Part shown: positions 34,729 through 45,847 of the stretch, in pieces
Layout: each line of letters begins with the position of its first letter
Numbering within the stretch: the stretch's first letter is position 1
NCBI GenBank assembly: GCA_028583685.1
Contig: JAMXIF010001194.1
Location: forward strand, 24,982,616 to 25,046,615
Direction of reading: 5' to 3'
Source: Petaurus breviceps papuanus
Taxonomy: Eukaryota; Chordata; Mammalia; Diprotodontia; Petauridae
Length of the DNA stretch: 64,000 nucleotides
Made by a program: the position numbers and the translations under genes
The notes under the pieces: model-generated
Databases searched by the model: none
Told to the model about the DNA's origin: nothing
The model's input: only the letters and a program-made list of their open reading frames with translations

Positions 34729-35483
34729 TTTTTTTTTTTAAGCTTAACTAAAGAGCATTTATTGTATTCTCTACTAAACTTTGAGTTTTGAGGACATGAC
34801 TAAATTCTGGAAAACCTTCACAAAGAAGAGTAAGTACAGTGAACATTATAAGCAGATATGAACAGCTGGAAGAACTGTAACCCAGAGTTAACTGACTGAA
34901 GAGAAATTTTCAGCTACTTCTTAGTAAAAAAGAAAAAGAAAGTAGGGAGAGACAGGGGCTTCAGATTGAATGAGACAAAAATCTCCTAATAAATTTAACC
35001 TTGGCTAGATTGTAACAAAATGAAAGCAGGACTTCTATAATACAAAAGTTCCCACTGCAGCACACTGTACACACCTGTTTTCCAAGCCCTCCCCCCAAGG
35101 CTGCCACTTGGATTATTTTCTGGCTTGTTCTGCCTGCCGACAGAGAAGCACATAGTTCTTCTCTTTGATCCAATCTTTGTTGTAGGGTTGGTATGTGTGA
35201 GTGTCCGCTCAGTACACAAGGCAGCTAAGATCTGCCAGATCTTCAATGAAATCAAACAACTGACTGATGTCATATGTGATGGAGAGACCGTTGGGATTCA
35301 TTCTCTTCAGATGCTCTTCATACATTTTACAAACTCCTTCCATGCATTCATTCACTGATTCATAATCAGCATAAGTTTGGCCTTCTGACCTCTTGGTAGG
35401 TTGTACCAACAAAATGGTATGAGACATAGTGCTGAGCTCTGCCTCTGCCACGGCCATTGCACACGAGCTAAGTCGCAACACCC
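34729..35483 (-). pseudogene. ERH: processed pseudogene of ERH (enhancer of rudimentary homolog)
   Basis: This is an intronless minus-strand copy of the whole ERH mRNA. Its poly-A tail shows as a T run at 34729-34739, and a reversed AATAAA lies at 34758-34763. The coding part runs from ATG at 35427 to TAA at 35113, 105 codons with no indel, the length of ERH (104 residues). It starts [13 protein letters not shown], continues with [20 protein letters not shown], and ends in a KDWIKEK-type tail. Codon 73 (Arg in ERH) is TGA at 35209-35211, and about ten other residues differ, for example S14, Q17 and G47-L48. Duplications 'tgattaaaaatatttc' (34713-34728) and 'tgattaagaatatttc' (35484-35499) prove L1-type retroposition. 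ERH is a small nuclear RNA-processing cofactor; this copy probably makes no full protein. Confidence 0.96.
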
Positions 35484-35703
35484 TGATTAAGAATATTTCA
35501 AGAAAAATGAAATGACATTTAAATTTGAATATTTAAGGAAAAACCAAATTCAGAGCAAAACTAGATATTCCATCAATATTCTGTACTCTTGCTGTCAAAA
35601 TAATTAACATTAACCTTATATAATGGAAATATTTAAATTTGGTAAGGAAAGTATTCTAATATAACAAAATTTAGGTAAGTTACTTTCTGAGGAAGCAGCT
35701 TTT

Positions 35704-35869
35704 TTTTTTGCTTTTGCTTTTTTGGAGGGGGGAGGGCAGGGCAATTGGGGTGAAGTTACTTGCCCAAGGTCACATGGCTAGTAAGTGTTAATTGTCTGAG
35801 GCTGGGTTTGAACTCAGGTCCTCCTGACTCCAGGGCCAATCTCTATTTATTGTGCCACCTAGGTGCCCC
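35704..35869 (-). repeat. tRNA-derived SINE (antisense) with 14-bp duplication
   Basis: A T-rich tail, 'gggcaattggggtgaagtta', 'cttgcccaaggtcacatggc' and 'ctcaggtcctcctgactcca'. Perfect flanking repeats 'aggaagcagctttt' lie at 35690-35703 and 35870-35883. Confidence 0.93.
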
Positions 35870-35905
35870 AGGAAGCAGCTTTTTGAATGTTGAAAATAAA
35901 GGAGA

Positions 35906-35968
35906 CCGTGTGACCTTGGGCAAATTGCTTAACCCCAATTGCCCTCCAAAAAGCAATAAATAAATAAA
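35906..35968 (+). repeat. SINE 3'-end fragment
   Basis: Only the tail 'gtgaccttgggcaaattgct', 'aaccccaattgccctccaaa' and an AATA-rich end are present. Confidence 0.8.
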
Positions 35969-36017
35969 AGGACATTGTTTAAGAAAAAAATTTTAAAAAA
36001 GAAAGTAAAGGAGTGAG

Positions 36018-36192
36018 GAGGCTAGGTGGTGCAGTGAATAGAGCACTGGCCCTGGAGTCAGGAGGACCTGAGTTCAAATCCAACCTCAGACACTTAATAC
36101 AAAACTAGCCCTGTGACCTTGTTGGGCAAGTCACTTAATTCCAATTGCCCTACCTTCCCCCCTCCAAAAAGAAAAAGAAAGGAAAAGAGGAA
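36018..36192 (+). repeat. tRNA-derived SINE (sense)
   Basis: 'gaggctaggtggtgcagtga', 'gagcactggccctggagtca', 'gacctgagttcaaatccaac' and 'gggcaagtcacttaattcca' give a full-length, little-diverged copy. Confidence 0.92.
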
Positions 36193-36194
36193 AG

Positions 36195-36450
36195 TTTTCC
36201 TTTCTCAGACAGGAATGGCAGTTGTCTAATAATGTATTGGCCTTGAAGCTAAGAAGAGCTGGATTCAAATCCTCCTTCACAAATTTTTTACCTTTATGTG
36301 ACCCTCTGGACAAATTACTTCTTTGGACTTCAATTTCCTCATCTGTAAAATAATAGCCCCTTCTTCATATGGTTATTATGAGGATCAAATGAGATAATGT
36401 AAAATAAAGCACTCTTGTAAACCTTGAAGTACTATGTAAATGTATGCTTT
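36195..36450 (+). repeat. THER1/MIR CORE-SINE (sense)
   Basis: 'tcctttctcagacaggaatg' precedes 'gagctggattcaaatcctcc', 'gtgaccctctggacaaatta', 'caatttcctcatctgtaaaa' and 'ttatgaggatcaaatgagat', a nearly full MIR/THER1 including its 3' end. Confidence 0.85.
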
Positions 36451-36994
36451 TATTATAAACCATAAAGCCATCTATTACTCATTGAAAGAATCCTTCATTA
36501 AAAAGTTATATTTCTGTGAAAGGGTTACATACAAAAACAGTTACTGATTGCCTGAATTTACAAACAAGAAAGAACCTCAGAGTCAGTTAAATATTGTTTC
36601 TCTCTCACAAAGCTCTCTGCTTCCCAAGTCTTTTAAATGAACAAAGAAAAGCCGTTGGCTCAGTATTATGAACCATACAAATATTTCAGTGCTTGACATT
36701 TACATTGCCAAAAATATATATATGCTTATTCTTTTGGAAAATACATAATATATCTAAGATGGGAGATATGAAATTGTAAATTACATACTTAAATGTTGAT
36801 TTTTGAGAACTGTTTTCATAGTAATCCCAGGTACAGTAAAACGTAATTTTTCCTTGAGTGTAGAAACAAAAAATTAATTTCTATGTTCACTATATATGTA
36901 CATATAATACCTAAAAGCCTATTATTTATAACAAAAAGTTTTACCATTTGTTTCATTTTGACAAATTAGTCTTATGACCTATATTTAAACAGGT

Positions 36995-37200
36995 ATTGGA
37001 AGGAGTACTGGGCTTGAATCAGGAGAGTTGTGCTACTTGTGTGACATTCCGGTGGTGACATTAAACCTTCTAAGCCTTTGTTTCCTCATCTTTAAGAATT
37101 TTACTTACACAGCCTACCTTACAGAGTTGTGAGAATCAAAGAATACATGTGAAAGTTCTTTATATTTCCAAAGTGTTGTATAAAGGTTAAGTTACAATTA
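36995..37200 (+). repeat. THER1/MIR relic (sense)
   Basis: 'ggaaggagtactgggcttga', 'gcctttgtttcctcatcttt' and 'gagttgtgagaatcaaagaa' are diverged MIR/THER1 blocks. Confidence 0.7.
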
Positions 37201-38437
37201 TCACGATCTATTAGTGTCTTTATAATTAGTATTATTTGCAAAAGAATTCTGATATACTGCATTAATTTGCCTTTATTTCATAGCTCAGCATCATTCATAA
37301 GATTAGAATGTGGAAATAGGTTTGACCAGTTAATGGTTTTTTCTTATTCTGGGAGTTGTCCAGCATGAAATAATGATAACATTTCATCCTTATTCTGCTC
37401 TTCTGTGTGTCTTATTCTGATTTAACAGAGAGGAGTGTTTTTTGTGGATTTTTTGTTGCTGTTACTGTGAGCTCAACATTTATGTGTTGTGAATTACATT
37501 TTTATAATACTTAAAACTTTATGAATTTCTATAAATTATAGAAGTAAGTTTCAGAGGAAGATCTTGGTATGAAATCAGTAGCAAATGTTAATATTATCTG
37601 ATCTTGATGAGGCATTCCCATTGAATTTCACTTGACTGAGTTGCCTACTTAGCAGATTTGTTCCTCAGGAAGAGTTTGTTGTGTTCTTGAGATTTAGAAT
37701 GCATTTGCGATAATTAACTTGGACTTTAGTGTTTGGACACCTAAGCTTAAGTTAGTTTTTAAATTTATTTCATTTACCTATAGTTTGATCATATTATGTA
37801 CTCAAGAAAAACAAGCTATACATGATGGATACCTTCAGTTTTTCATGACAGTCTTTTTTTTCTGTTCTGTGTATATGCAAATAATCATTCTAATTTGTTA
37901 CTTTAAGAATAAAAATTAATTTTAAAAAATCTGTTACATAGGATAAAGGGTTTGTTGGTGGTAGACTTTGCATTGCAGTTGTGCTGTAGGAACAAGTTAT
38001 ACATCAAGGGACAGATGACCTCTGGAGTAAACTGTGTCTATATTACTTTAATAAAAGAAGCTTTTAAAAATGTACCCAATAATCTAATGCTATTTCTGTT
38101 TTGATACTATTTTAGCTATTTGGGATTTGATTACTAATATTAAGTAATTTTTTGGAAACTGCAGTAAGTCTTCCAACTCCCTCTTGAAATCTTATCTTTT
38201 TAGGAATTTTTTCCTTTAATAAACAGACTATCTTGATGGATGAAAGATGGGGCAATTCTTAGTTTAAAATATTTTAGCTGAGAAAGAGAAATTATAGGTT
38301 CCATGAGGTAACCACTTGTGAATTTCAAATCTTATTCACCTTTAATGCTGTACTTTTTTTCTGAAATGAAACTGACAGAAACTCTATTTTCCTTGTTTCC
38401 AATTCTAGACAGTCTGTGGCTTTAAAGTCCTATGTGA

Positions 38438-38579
38438 CACAGCGAGTAAGAGCACCGGCTCCAGTGTCGCGATGACCTGGGGATCAAATCTGGGCTCAGA
38501 TACTCAGCACCACACCCAGAGACACCTGGCCATGTAACCTTGAGCAAGTTACTTAACCCCGATTGCTTTAAAAAAAAAA
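38438..38579 (+). repeat. tRNA-derived SINE, second subfamily
   Basis: 'gagtaagagcaccggctcca', 'gatgacctggggatcaaatc' and 'cagagacacctggccatgta' end in 'gattgctttaaaaaa' instead of 'gccctccaaaaagcaaaa'. Duplications 'tcctatgtga' are at 38428-38437 and 38580-38589. The copy at 61059 belongs to the same subfamily. Confidence 0.9.
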
Positions 38580-38670
38580 TCCTATGTGATCTACTTGCTT
38601 TAGATTACATGTACTGTATCAGAACTGCTTCCATGAAAATCTGAAAAAACATTGTGCTGCTCAGAGTCAG

Positions 38671-38785
38671 CTGACTATTTTTTTTTTAACTTTCATACAT
38701 CACACTTTTATTCAGCTGGTCAATTCCCAAATTTGCCTTCTGATTACTGTTCTGCATCTTCTATTTTCTTTCTCTTTAAAAAATA
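38671..38785 (-). pseudogene. short 3' end of an unidentified retrocopy (tentative)
   Basis: A T run (about 38,676-38,687) followed by 'tttattcagctggtcaattc' reads on the minus strand as an AATAAA signal about 20 bases before a poly-A tail. This suggests a severely truncated mRNA retrocopy. I do not recognise the parent gene. Confidence 0.35.
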
Positions 38786-39180
38786 TTAATTAATAAATTA
38801 ATTTTTATTTTTCAATGTTCATTTCAATGTTCAGTCCAAATTTTCTCCCCCTCCTTCCCCTTGCCACACCCCAAAATTGCATAAAATCTGGTATAGACTG
38901 TACAGTTACATTCATATTAAACATATTTTCACATTAGTCATTTTGTAAAGAATTAGAACCAATGGGAGGAACCATGAGAAAGAAGAAGCAAAAGAGAGAG
39001 AAAAAATAGTGTACTTCAATCTACTTTCAGACTCCATAGTTCTTTTTCTGGATGTGGATAGCATTTTTCATCATGAGTCTTTTGGAGTTGTCTTAGATTT
39101 TTGCATTACTAAGAAGAATCAAGTCTGTTCTCCTGGTTCTGCTCACTTAACTTAGCATCAATTAGTTCGTGTACAAGTTT
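38786..39180 (-). mobile_element. L1 3'-end fragment (antisense)
   Basis: 'tttttcaatgttcatttcaa', 'caaattttctccccctcctt', 'ctactttcagactccatagt' and 'ggttctgctcacttaactta' form the reversed L1 3' UTR, 5' truncated. Confidence 0.88.
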
Positions 39181-39419
39181 ATTTTTCCTAAAGAAATATT
39201 AACCTTCATTATAATGCTAAATATTATAATTTCACATTTAAACTTGTTTATGACATAGCAGTAGCAGCTTGTATTTACCTTTATGTTCTTCCCAGGACCA
39301 TTAAAAAGATAGGTGATATGATCAACTTGTTTTAGTGTTAAATTTATAAATACAGAGGTTGTTGGGGTTTTGGTTTTATTTTGTTTTTAAAAACATATAT
39401 ACCTCACGTTACATAAATC

Positions 39420-40060
39420 AGATTAGTAAGCATTTATTAAGTGCCTCCTGTGCTTCAGGCTGTGTGCTAAATTCTGGGAATACAAAGAAGGTCAAAAAGA
39501 GCTTCTTCTCTCAAGAAGTTCACAGTATGAATGGGGATGACAACAAGGAAACAACTATGTACAAACAAGATATATAGACAGGATCAATTGGAGATAATCT
39601 CCAAGCAATAACATTAAAGAGGCCAGGAAAGGCTTTGGTGGTAGGGCTTTAAGAGTTGAAGAAAGCCAAGGAGCAGTGATGAAAAGAGAGAATCCCAGGC
39701 ATAGGGAAAAGCCTGTGAAAATATGACAAGTGTGTAAATGGAGTGTCTTGTGTGAGGAACATCAAGGATTCCAGTGTTACTGGATCACAATGTATGTGGA
39801 AGGGAGTATGGCATAAGAAGGGGCCAGGTTATAAAGCACTTTAAAAACCATGCAGAAGATTTTATTAATCTTCAAGGTAATAAGGAGTAACTGGAATTGA
39901 ATAGGGGGTGGTATGCTCAAACCAGTACTTTAGGAAGATTAGTTGACAGTTCAGTGGAGGATAGACTGGAGTAGAGAGAAACTTGAGGCAGGGAGATCAG
40001 CTAATGCAATAATCCAAGTGTAAGCTTGCACCAGAGTGGTGGCAGTGTAATACCCATATT
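39420..40060 (+). repeat. long ancient mammalian interspersed repeat
   Basis: 'gcatttattaagtgcctcct', 'gggaatacaaagaaggtcaa', 'ggccaggttataaagcactt', 'actttaggaagattagttga' and 'ccagagtggtggcagtg' follow the order of a long repeat that recurs at 54120, 55797 and 62770 in this window. I do not assign it to a named family. No protein frame is kept. Confidence 0.7.
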
Positions 40061-40229
40061 CCTGGAAAACTTTTGTAAAAATTAAATTTTTATAAATTGA
40101 TTTCTATTTTAATGAACTCTGAGAGTTTGCAATGTGAAGGAAACTTGTGAATCTTTCTATATAACAAAGAGTACCTTAATAATTTCTCTGTTTTAAAGTT
40201 TCAGTTTTCACTATAGGGTTTTTACAGAC

Positions 40230-40345
40230 ATAGAATAACAGAATGTCATGGCTGGAAAGAGCCTTAGAGACCATCTAATTCAATCTTCTGAGATCCAGAG
40301 AGTTTAAGTGACTTGCCAAGGAAGTTGTAGACTTGTTAATGGAAT
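40230..40345 (-). repeat. MIR/L3-class relic
   Basis: 'catggctggaaagagcctta', 'gagaccatctaattcaatct' and 'gagtttaagtgacttgccaa' are blocks of old mammalian SINE/LINE relics. Confidence 0.6.
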
Positions 40346-40716
40346 GAAGTTGTCAATAATATAGTAACTTCACAAAAGGATTTTTTAATAAAATGTCAAA
40401 TAAGTTATTATGTCTAGAAAATTTATTAACATCTTTTTAAATAGTAGGGTGGAAATAGTGTTTGTAAAATGCTGGGAAAGAGTTCAAGTGTTTTAAAAAC
40501 TCTTTCATAATTTTGTTTAACTCTAATCTTGTGCTATGTCTGAGAAAAGAGTTGTTAAACTAATGTAAACATAAGCCCAGCTACAAAAAAGTTGAATTAA
40601 TGAAATCCAAATTATTCATTCTCAGTTATAGAGAAGGGAGAGACAGGCATATTTACTAAGTGCCTATGATATGCTAGGCACTATGCCAAATGCTTTACAA
40701 ATGTAATCTTGGTTGA

Positions 40717-41190
40717 TTTTTTTTTTTAAATTATATTTTTAATTAATTAAAAATCTGCCTCATCTCCCACCTTCTCTAATTGAGAATGAAGAAAAACCCA
40801 AAATCCTTGATGCAAACATGTATAATAAAGCTAAAGAAATGTCCACATTTGCCATGTCCAAAAAAATTAAATGTCTCATTCTTCACACTGAGTCCTTCAT
40901 CTCCCTATCTGCAGGAGAGTAGTTTGTGTCATCATTAATCATCCCTAATTCTTTCAAAATTGTCTTTATCATATTGTTGTCATTATATAAGTTGTTTTGG
41001 TTCTATTCTCTTCGTTCAACACCAGTGCATACAAGTCTTCCAAAATTTCTCCAAAATCATCCCTTTCATTTCTCACAAACCAATAGTATTCAATCATATT
41101 TATATACCATAACTTGTTCAGCTATTCCTCAGTTTATGAGGACCCTTTTAGATTCCTGTTCTTTACCAACTTAAAAAAAAAGTATACATA
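40717..41190 (-). mobile_element. older L1 3'-end fragment (antisense)
   Basis: A T run, 'ctgcctcatctcccaccttc', 'catgtccaaaaaaattaaat', 'tcactgagtccttcatctcc'-like words and 'gttcagctattcctcagttt' form the reversed 3' UTR and end of ORF2 of an older L1 subfamily than the copy at 22161. Confidence 0.75.
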
Positions 41191-41245
41191 TTTTACATAT
41201 CCCTAGAGTTTGTTTTACTTAGAATTAATCCCTCCCTTGATCTTT

Positions 41246-41487
41246 TGTTTAGTTAGCTCAGTTCTCTCCAGCTTTTCCTTGACCCCATTTGGGATTTTCT
41301 TGGCAAAGATACTGGAGTGGTTTGCTGTTTCCTTCTCCAACTCATTTTACAGATGGCAAACAGGGTAAAGTGACTTGCCCAGGGTCACACCGCTGGTAAA
41401 TGTCTGAGGCCTCATTTAAACTCAAAAAGATGAGTTTTCCTGACTTTAGGCCCAACATTCTATCTACTATGCCACCTAGCTGCCCCT
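41246..41487 (-). repeat. Mar1-type marsupial SINE (antisense)
   Basis: 'gggattttcttggcaaagat', 'actggagtggtttgctgttt', 'gtgacttgcccagggtcaca' and 'gccacctagctgcccc' identify a nearly complete Mar1 copy, with the tRNA-like part at the right end. Confidence 0.9.
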
Positions 41488-41635
41488 CACTTGTCCCCTT
41501 TGTACCTTTCCCTCCTCTTTTTTTGTTGAGTCAGAGTTATTTGTTTGTGTGCATATTCTTCTGTCCTTTGACCAGTTCAGATGAGAGTGAGATTCACTTG
41601 TCAGCCATTCTCCACCTGTTTTGTTTCTATAGATG

Positions 41636-42242
41636 TGTTGCAGCAAGCACCCCAGCGTCCCCAGGGTGGCTGCCAGCACAGGTTCCTAGATCTGCTTTTC
41701 TAAAGGAAAGTTACTCCAAGTGGGTTAACAGTCTTGCTTTAATCAATCAAACATATCATTTACCTAGTTCAGGGGAAAAAGTCAGCACCCCAAACTTCAG
41801 ACTATACAGACAGGTTGCAGGCAGAAATTACAAGACAGAGAAACAAACAGATCAAGCAGACAGGCCTCCAACTGTCCAACTATTACATACATCCATACCT
41901 AGTCACAGTTACCAGAGAGGGAAGCATCAAAATATAGGTTTTCAAAGCCGGGTGGCTCTCAATGGCTGCCCAGAGTCTTGTCTGGTCAAATTATACAACA
42001 CTTCTCGAAGTGAGCCCCAAAACAAAGCCTTACATCAAGGTTTGTGTAGCCTTCTCCAGGCTCAGAGAATGTAACAACCCTCTTGACCCACTGCCCAATC
42101 ACAAAGTATCTTCTGAAAAACAAGCCTCCCTCCACAGGCTCCAGGTGCACTTAAGCCTATCAAAGGGCGTAGGGGCAGGGAAGATCTTACATAATACAAT
42201 CTTAGAAAGATGGCTACAACATAAATTTACATTACCATTACA
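41636..42242 (-). mobile_element. solo LTR of an endogenous retrovirus-like element
   Basis: A 607-bp block begins with 'tgttgcag' and ends with 'ccattaca' on the + strand, giving TG...CA ends in both orientations. It is flanked by the 5-bp duplications 'agatg' at 41631-41635 and 42243-42247. On the minus strand an ATTAAA signal lies about 120 bp before the right-hand end of the LTR, as in a 3' LTR with R and U5. No internal retroviral sequence adjoins it, so it is a solo LTR left by recombination. The 5-bp duplication fits class I or ERVL-type elements. Intact duplications suggest moderate age. Confidence 0.85.
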
Positions 42243-42384
42243 AGATGTCTACTTGAGTGATTATGTGAGATAATTTCCCATAACTTTCCTTTCTTCTCCC
42301 CTATCCCCAACATTTTTTTCCTTTCCCTTTCCATTCTTCTTTTAAGATCATTAAGATGTAACAGACCTGAATCTATCTGCCAAG

Positions 42385-44216
42385 ACAGACCTGGGAACTA
42401 TATCAATACAGTTACAAAACACTTCACACAAATAAAATCAGATATAAGCAATTGGGAAAATATTAATTGTTCATGCATAGGCTGAGCCAGCATAATAAAA
42501 ATAACAGTTTGACCTAAATTAATTTGCTTATTCAGTGCCATACTAATAAAACTACCAAAAAATTACTTTATAGAGCTAGAAAAATGGTAACAAAATTCAT
42601 CTGGAATAACAAGTTCAAGAATATTGAGGAAATCAATAGGGGAAAAAATGTAAAAAAGGTAGCCTAGTTATACTACTTCTCATATTATATTATAAAAAGG
42701 TAATCATCAGAACAATCTTATACTGGCCAAGAAATAGAATCAGTAGAATAGATTGAGTACACAATACACAGTAGTAAATGACTATAGTAATCTATGGTTT
42801 GATAAATCCAAAGACCAAAGCTTTGGGGACAAGGACTTAACAATTTGAAAAAAAACTGGAAAACAGTATGGCAGAATGTAGGTATAGACCAGGAACTTAT
42901 ACCATGTACAAAGATAAGGTCAAAATGGGTACATGATTTAGACCTAAAGGGTGATACCTTAGACAAATTAGGAAAACAAGGAATAGTTTACCTGTCAGAT
43001 CTATGAAGAAGGGAAGAATTCGTGACCAAACAAGAGATAGTCTTACAAGATATAAAATATATAATTTTTATTATATTAAATTAAAACAGTTTTGTATAAA
43101 CAAAACCAGTGCAACTGAAATTAAAAAGGAAGCAGAAAGCTGGGAAACAAAGTTTTTATAGCAAAGATCTCATTTCTCAAAATATAGAGAACTGAGTTAA
43201 ATTTATAAGAATACAAATCATTCCCATTTGATAAATGGTCAAAGGATACAAACAGGCAATTTTTAGACAAAGAAGTCAAAGCTATCTATAATCATGAAAA
43301 AAAATACTCTAAATCACTATTATTTAGAAAAATGCAAATTAAAACAACTCTGAGGTACCACCTCATACTTATAAGATTGGCTAATGTGACAGAAAAGGAA
43401 AACGATAAATGTTTGCAAGGATGTGAGAAAACTGGGACGCTAATGCATTTTTGGTGGACTTTTGAACTGATCTAACCATTCTGGAGAGTAATTTGGAGCT
43501 ATGCCCAAAGGACTATAAAACTGTATATACCCTCTGATTTAGTAATACCACTACTAGGTCTATATCCCAAGGAGATAAGGTGGGGTAGGGAAGGGGGGTG
43601 TGATTGGGTAGTATTTGTACAAAAGTATTTGTGGCAGCTCTTTTTGTGGTGGCCAAGAATTAGAAATTGAGGGAATGTCCATCAATTGGGGAATGGCAGA
43701 ACAAATTGAGGCAAATGATTGTGATAGAATACTATTGTGATATAAGATATGATGAACAGGGTGATTTCAAAAAAACCTGGAAAGACTTCCATGAACAGAT
43801 GCAAAATGAAGTGAACAGAACCAGGAGAATGAGAACATTGTACACAGTAACAACAATTTGTGTAATAATCAACTGTGAAAGACTTGGCTAGTATCAGCAA
43901 TACAGTGATCCAAGACTATTCCAAAGGATTCGTAATGAAAACTGCTGTCTCCCTCAAGAGAAAACTGTAGAGTCTGAAAGCAGATTGAACAATACTGCTT
44001 TTTAATTGATTTTTTTGTTGTTGGGTTTTTTTTAATGGTTTTTTTTTCCCCAAAACATGACTAATATGAAAATGTTTTAAATGGTAGCACATGATTTATC
44101 AAATTGCTTACCGTGGTTGGGGAAGTGGAGCTGGGAGGGAAGGACACAATGTTAAAATGTTAAAAATTGTTTGTATATGTAGCTTGGAAAAATAAAATAG
44201 TTTTCAAAAATAAAAA
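42385..44216 (+). mobile_element. L1 3' part: ORF2 end plus 3' UTR (sense)
   Basis: A 5'-truncated L1 begins near 'ccaagacagacctgggaact' in the reverse-transcriptase/C-terminal part of ORF2. It continues through the cysteine-rich tail region ('aactgggacgctaatgcatt') to the marsupial L1 3' UTR ('atgactaatatgaaaatgtt') and a short A-rich end. Many stops and shifts interrupt ORF2. The open frame at 43667-43891 is a remnant, not a gene. Confidence 0.88.
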
Positions 44217-44429
44217 GATATCATGAAAAAAGCAAAGACATAATAGACCCATTCCCAGGACTTGTCTTATCCACTCCCAAGGCTTACCTAATTAGACACC
44301 CTTGGTGACTCCTAACCTAATGATGATAGGGTTCAAAAGGGATACATGTATCATCTTGTTTACTCTTTATCCCTGATTGTGTTTCCCTTTTTATGTTTCT
44401 GTTAACTCCTGTGTTTTTTTTCTAAATAA

Positions 44430-45507
44430 TTATTATTGATGTTTTCTCTTTCTTGCATCACCATAAAATGCCTTCTCTTCATCTCCTCTATAACCATCCC
44501 ATGTGAAAAATGGTATGGGGGTGGGGCAGGGCATAGAACAGAAAACTAAATCAGCATATCTATCAGTAATACATTGAGAAAGTTGGAAAATAATTGCCAC
44601 ATATAATACCTATGGATCTCCCACCTCCACCAATGGGTAGTTTGAAATTCTCATTTCTCTTTTCAGTTTTTCAATTCTCATTTCTCTTCATTTGAGTTCC
44701 ACTTGATCTTCATAATTTTGTTAACATTTACTTTTGATTTTTTTGATGTTATTTCCATTTCCATTGTTGTAGTTATTGTGTATAGTATATTATTTTCTTG
44801 GTTCTGCTTACTTCGCTTGCATCAATTCATATACATATTTCTTTGCTTCTCTGTATTTATGACACACATTGTTCCATACAGCTCAGTAGTGTTCTATTAC
44901 ATTCATGTACTGTAATTCGTTTAGCCATTCCCCAGTTGATGGGCATCTACTTTGTTTCTGATTCTTAGCTATCATAAAAAGTACTGCTATAAATATTTTG
45001 TAGTATATGGACACTTTTTTCTTATCAATGGTTTCCTCAGGGTAATGAAGCCTCTGACTCAAAGGGTGTGGACATTTTAGTCACATTATTTGTGTAATTC
45101 TAAATTACTTTCCAAAATGGTTATACTGTTGCACAGTTCCATCAATAATGTATTAGTATCCCTATGTTGTAATAACCTCTCCAACTTAGATTTGCCATTT
45201 TTTTCTCATTTTTACCAATTTACGGGGTATGTGGTTGAAACTTCAGTTGTTTTGATTTGCATTTTCTTAGTGATTTAGAACATTTTTTTCATGCAATTGT
45301 GAATTCTTTTCACTTCTTTTGAGAATTGTTAATGTTCTTTTAGTTTATTGGGGAATGGCTATTAGTTTTATATATACACACACATACATATATTCATGTA
45401 TATTTATTGTTTACATTTCTTGGATACTAAGCCCTTATGAGAGAAACTTGATAAAGATTTTTCCCCCATTTTACAACTCCCCTTCTTTTCTTATATGTAT
45501 TATTAAT
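44430..45507 (-). mobile_element. antisense older L1, right-hand (3') part
   Basis: The + strand shows the reversed 3' UTR and ORF2 C-terminus: 'gtttagccattccccagttg', 'actttccaaaatggttatac' and 'caatttacggggtatgtggt'. It is interrupted at 45508 by a later L1 5'-end piece and resumes at 45848. The two parts were one element. Confidence 0.85.
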
Positions 45508-45834
45508 TGGGGGCAGAGCCAAGAAGGCAGATTAAAAGCAGGAACTTGGCTGAGCTCCTATTCCAACCACCTTCAGTACCTGTAAAGCATGACTCTGAGC
45601 AAATTTTAGAGTTACAGAACCCACAGAGTAACAGAGAAACAAATCTCCTGCGGCAGGCCGACAGGAAGGATCTGTCACACTGAGCTGGGAGCCAAGTGCA
45701 GTCCTGCATGAGCTGCCCAGGCCCAGACCTGGGGTGCCCCTGACCAGTGGAGCAGACTTCAGGAGAGTGAATCACTGTCAGCTGTGGCAGTGTCCAGACT
45801 TCTCAACCCATAAATGCCAAAGAGAAAGTAAAAG
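45508..45834 (+). mobile_element. L1 5'-end-only fragment nested in antisense L1, 13-bp duplication
   Basis: The piece opens with the characteristic marsupial L1 start ('ggggcagagccaagaaggca', 'gcaggaacttggctgagctc') and ends in A-rich 'aaagagaaagtaaaag' about 327 bp later, still within the L1 5' UTR. Perfect direct repeats 'atgtattattaat' flank it at 45495-45507 and 45835-45847. Its target-site duplication thus encloses the 5' end of L1 without any 3' end, the reverse of ordinary 5' truncation. Confidence 0.9.
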
Positions 45835-45847
45835 ATGTATTATTAAT

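Noticed and set aside
41400-42074. 224-codon open frame
   Set aside because: It joins a Mar1 SINE, unique sequence and the solo LTR, with no protein-like feature. It is also antisense to the LTR.
43667-43891. Short open frames at 43667 and 59066 resembling proteins
   Set aside because: Both are C-terminal remnants of L1 ORF2.
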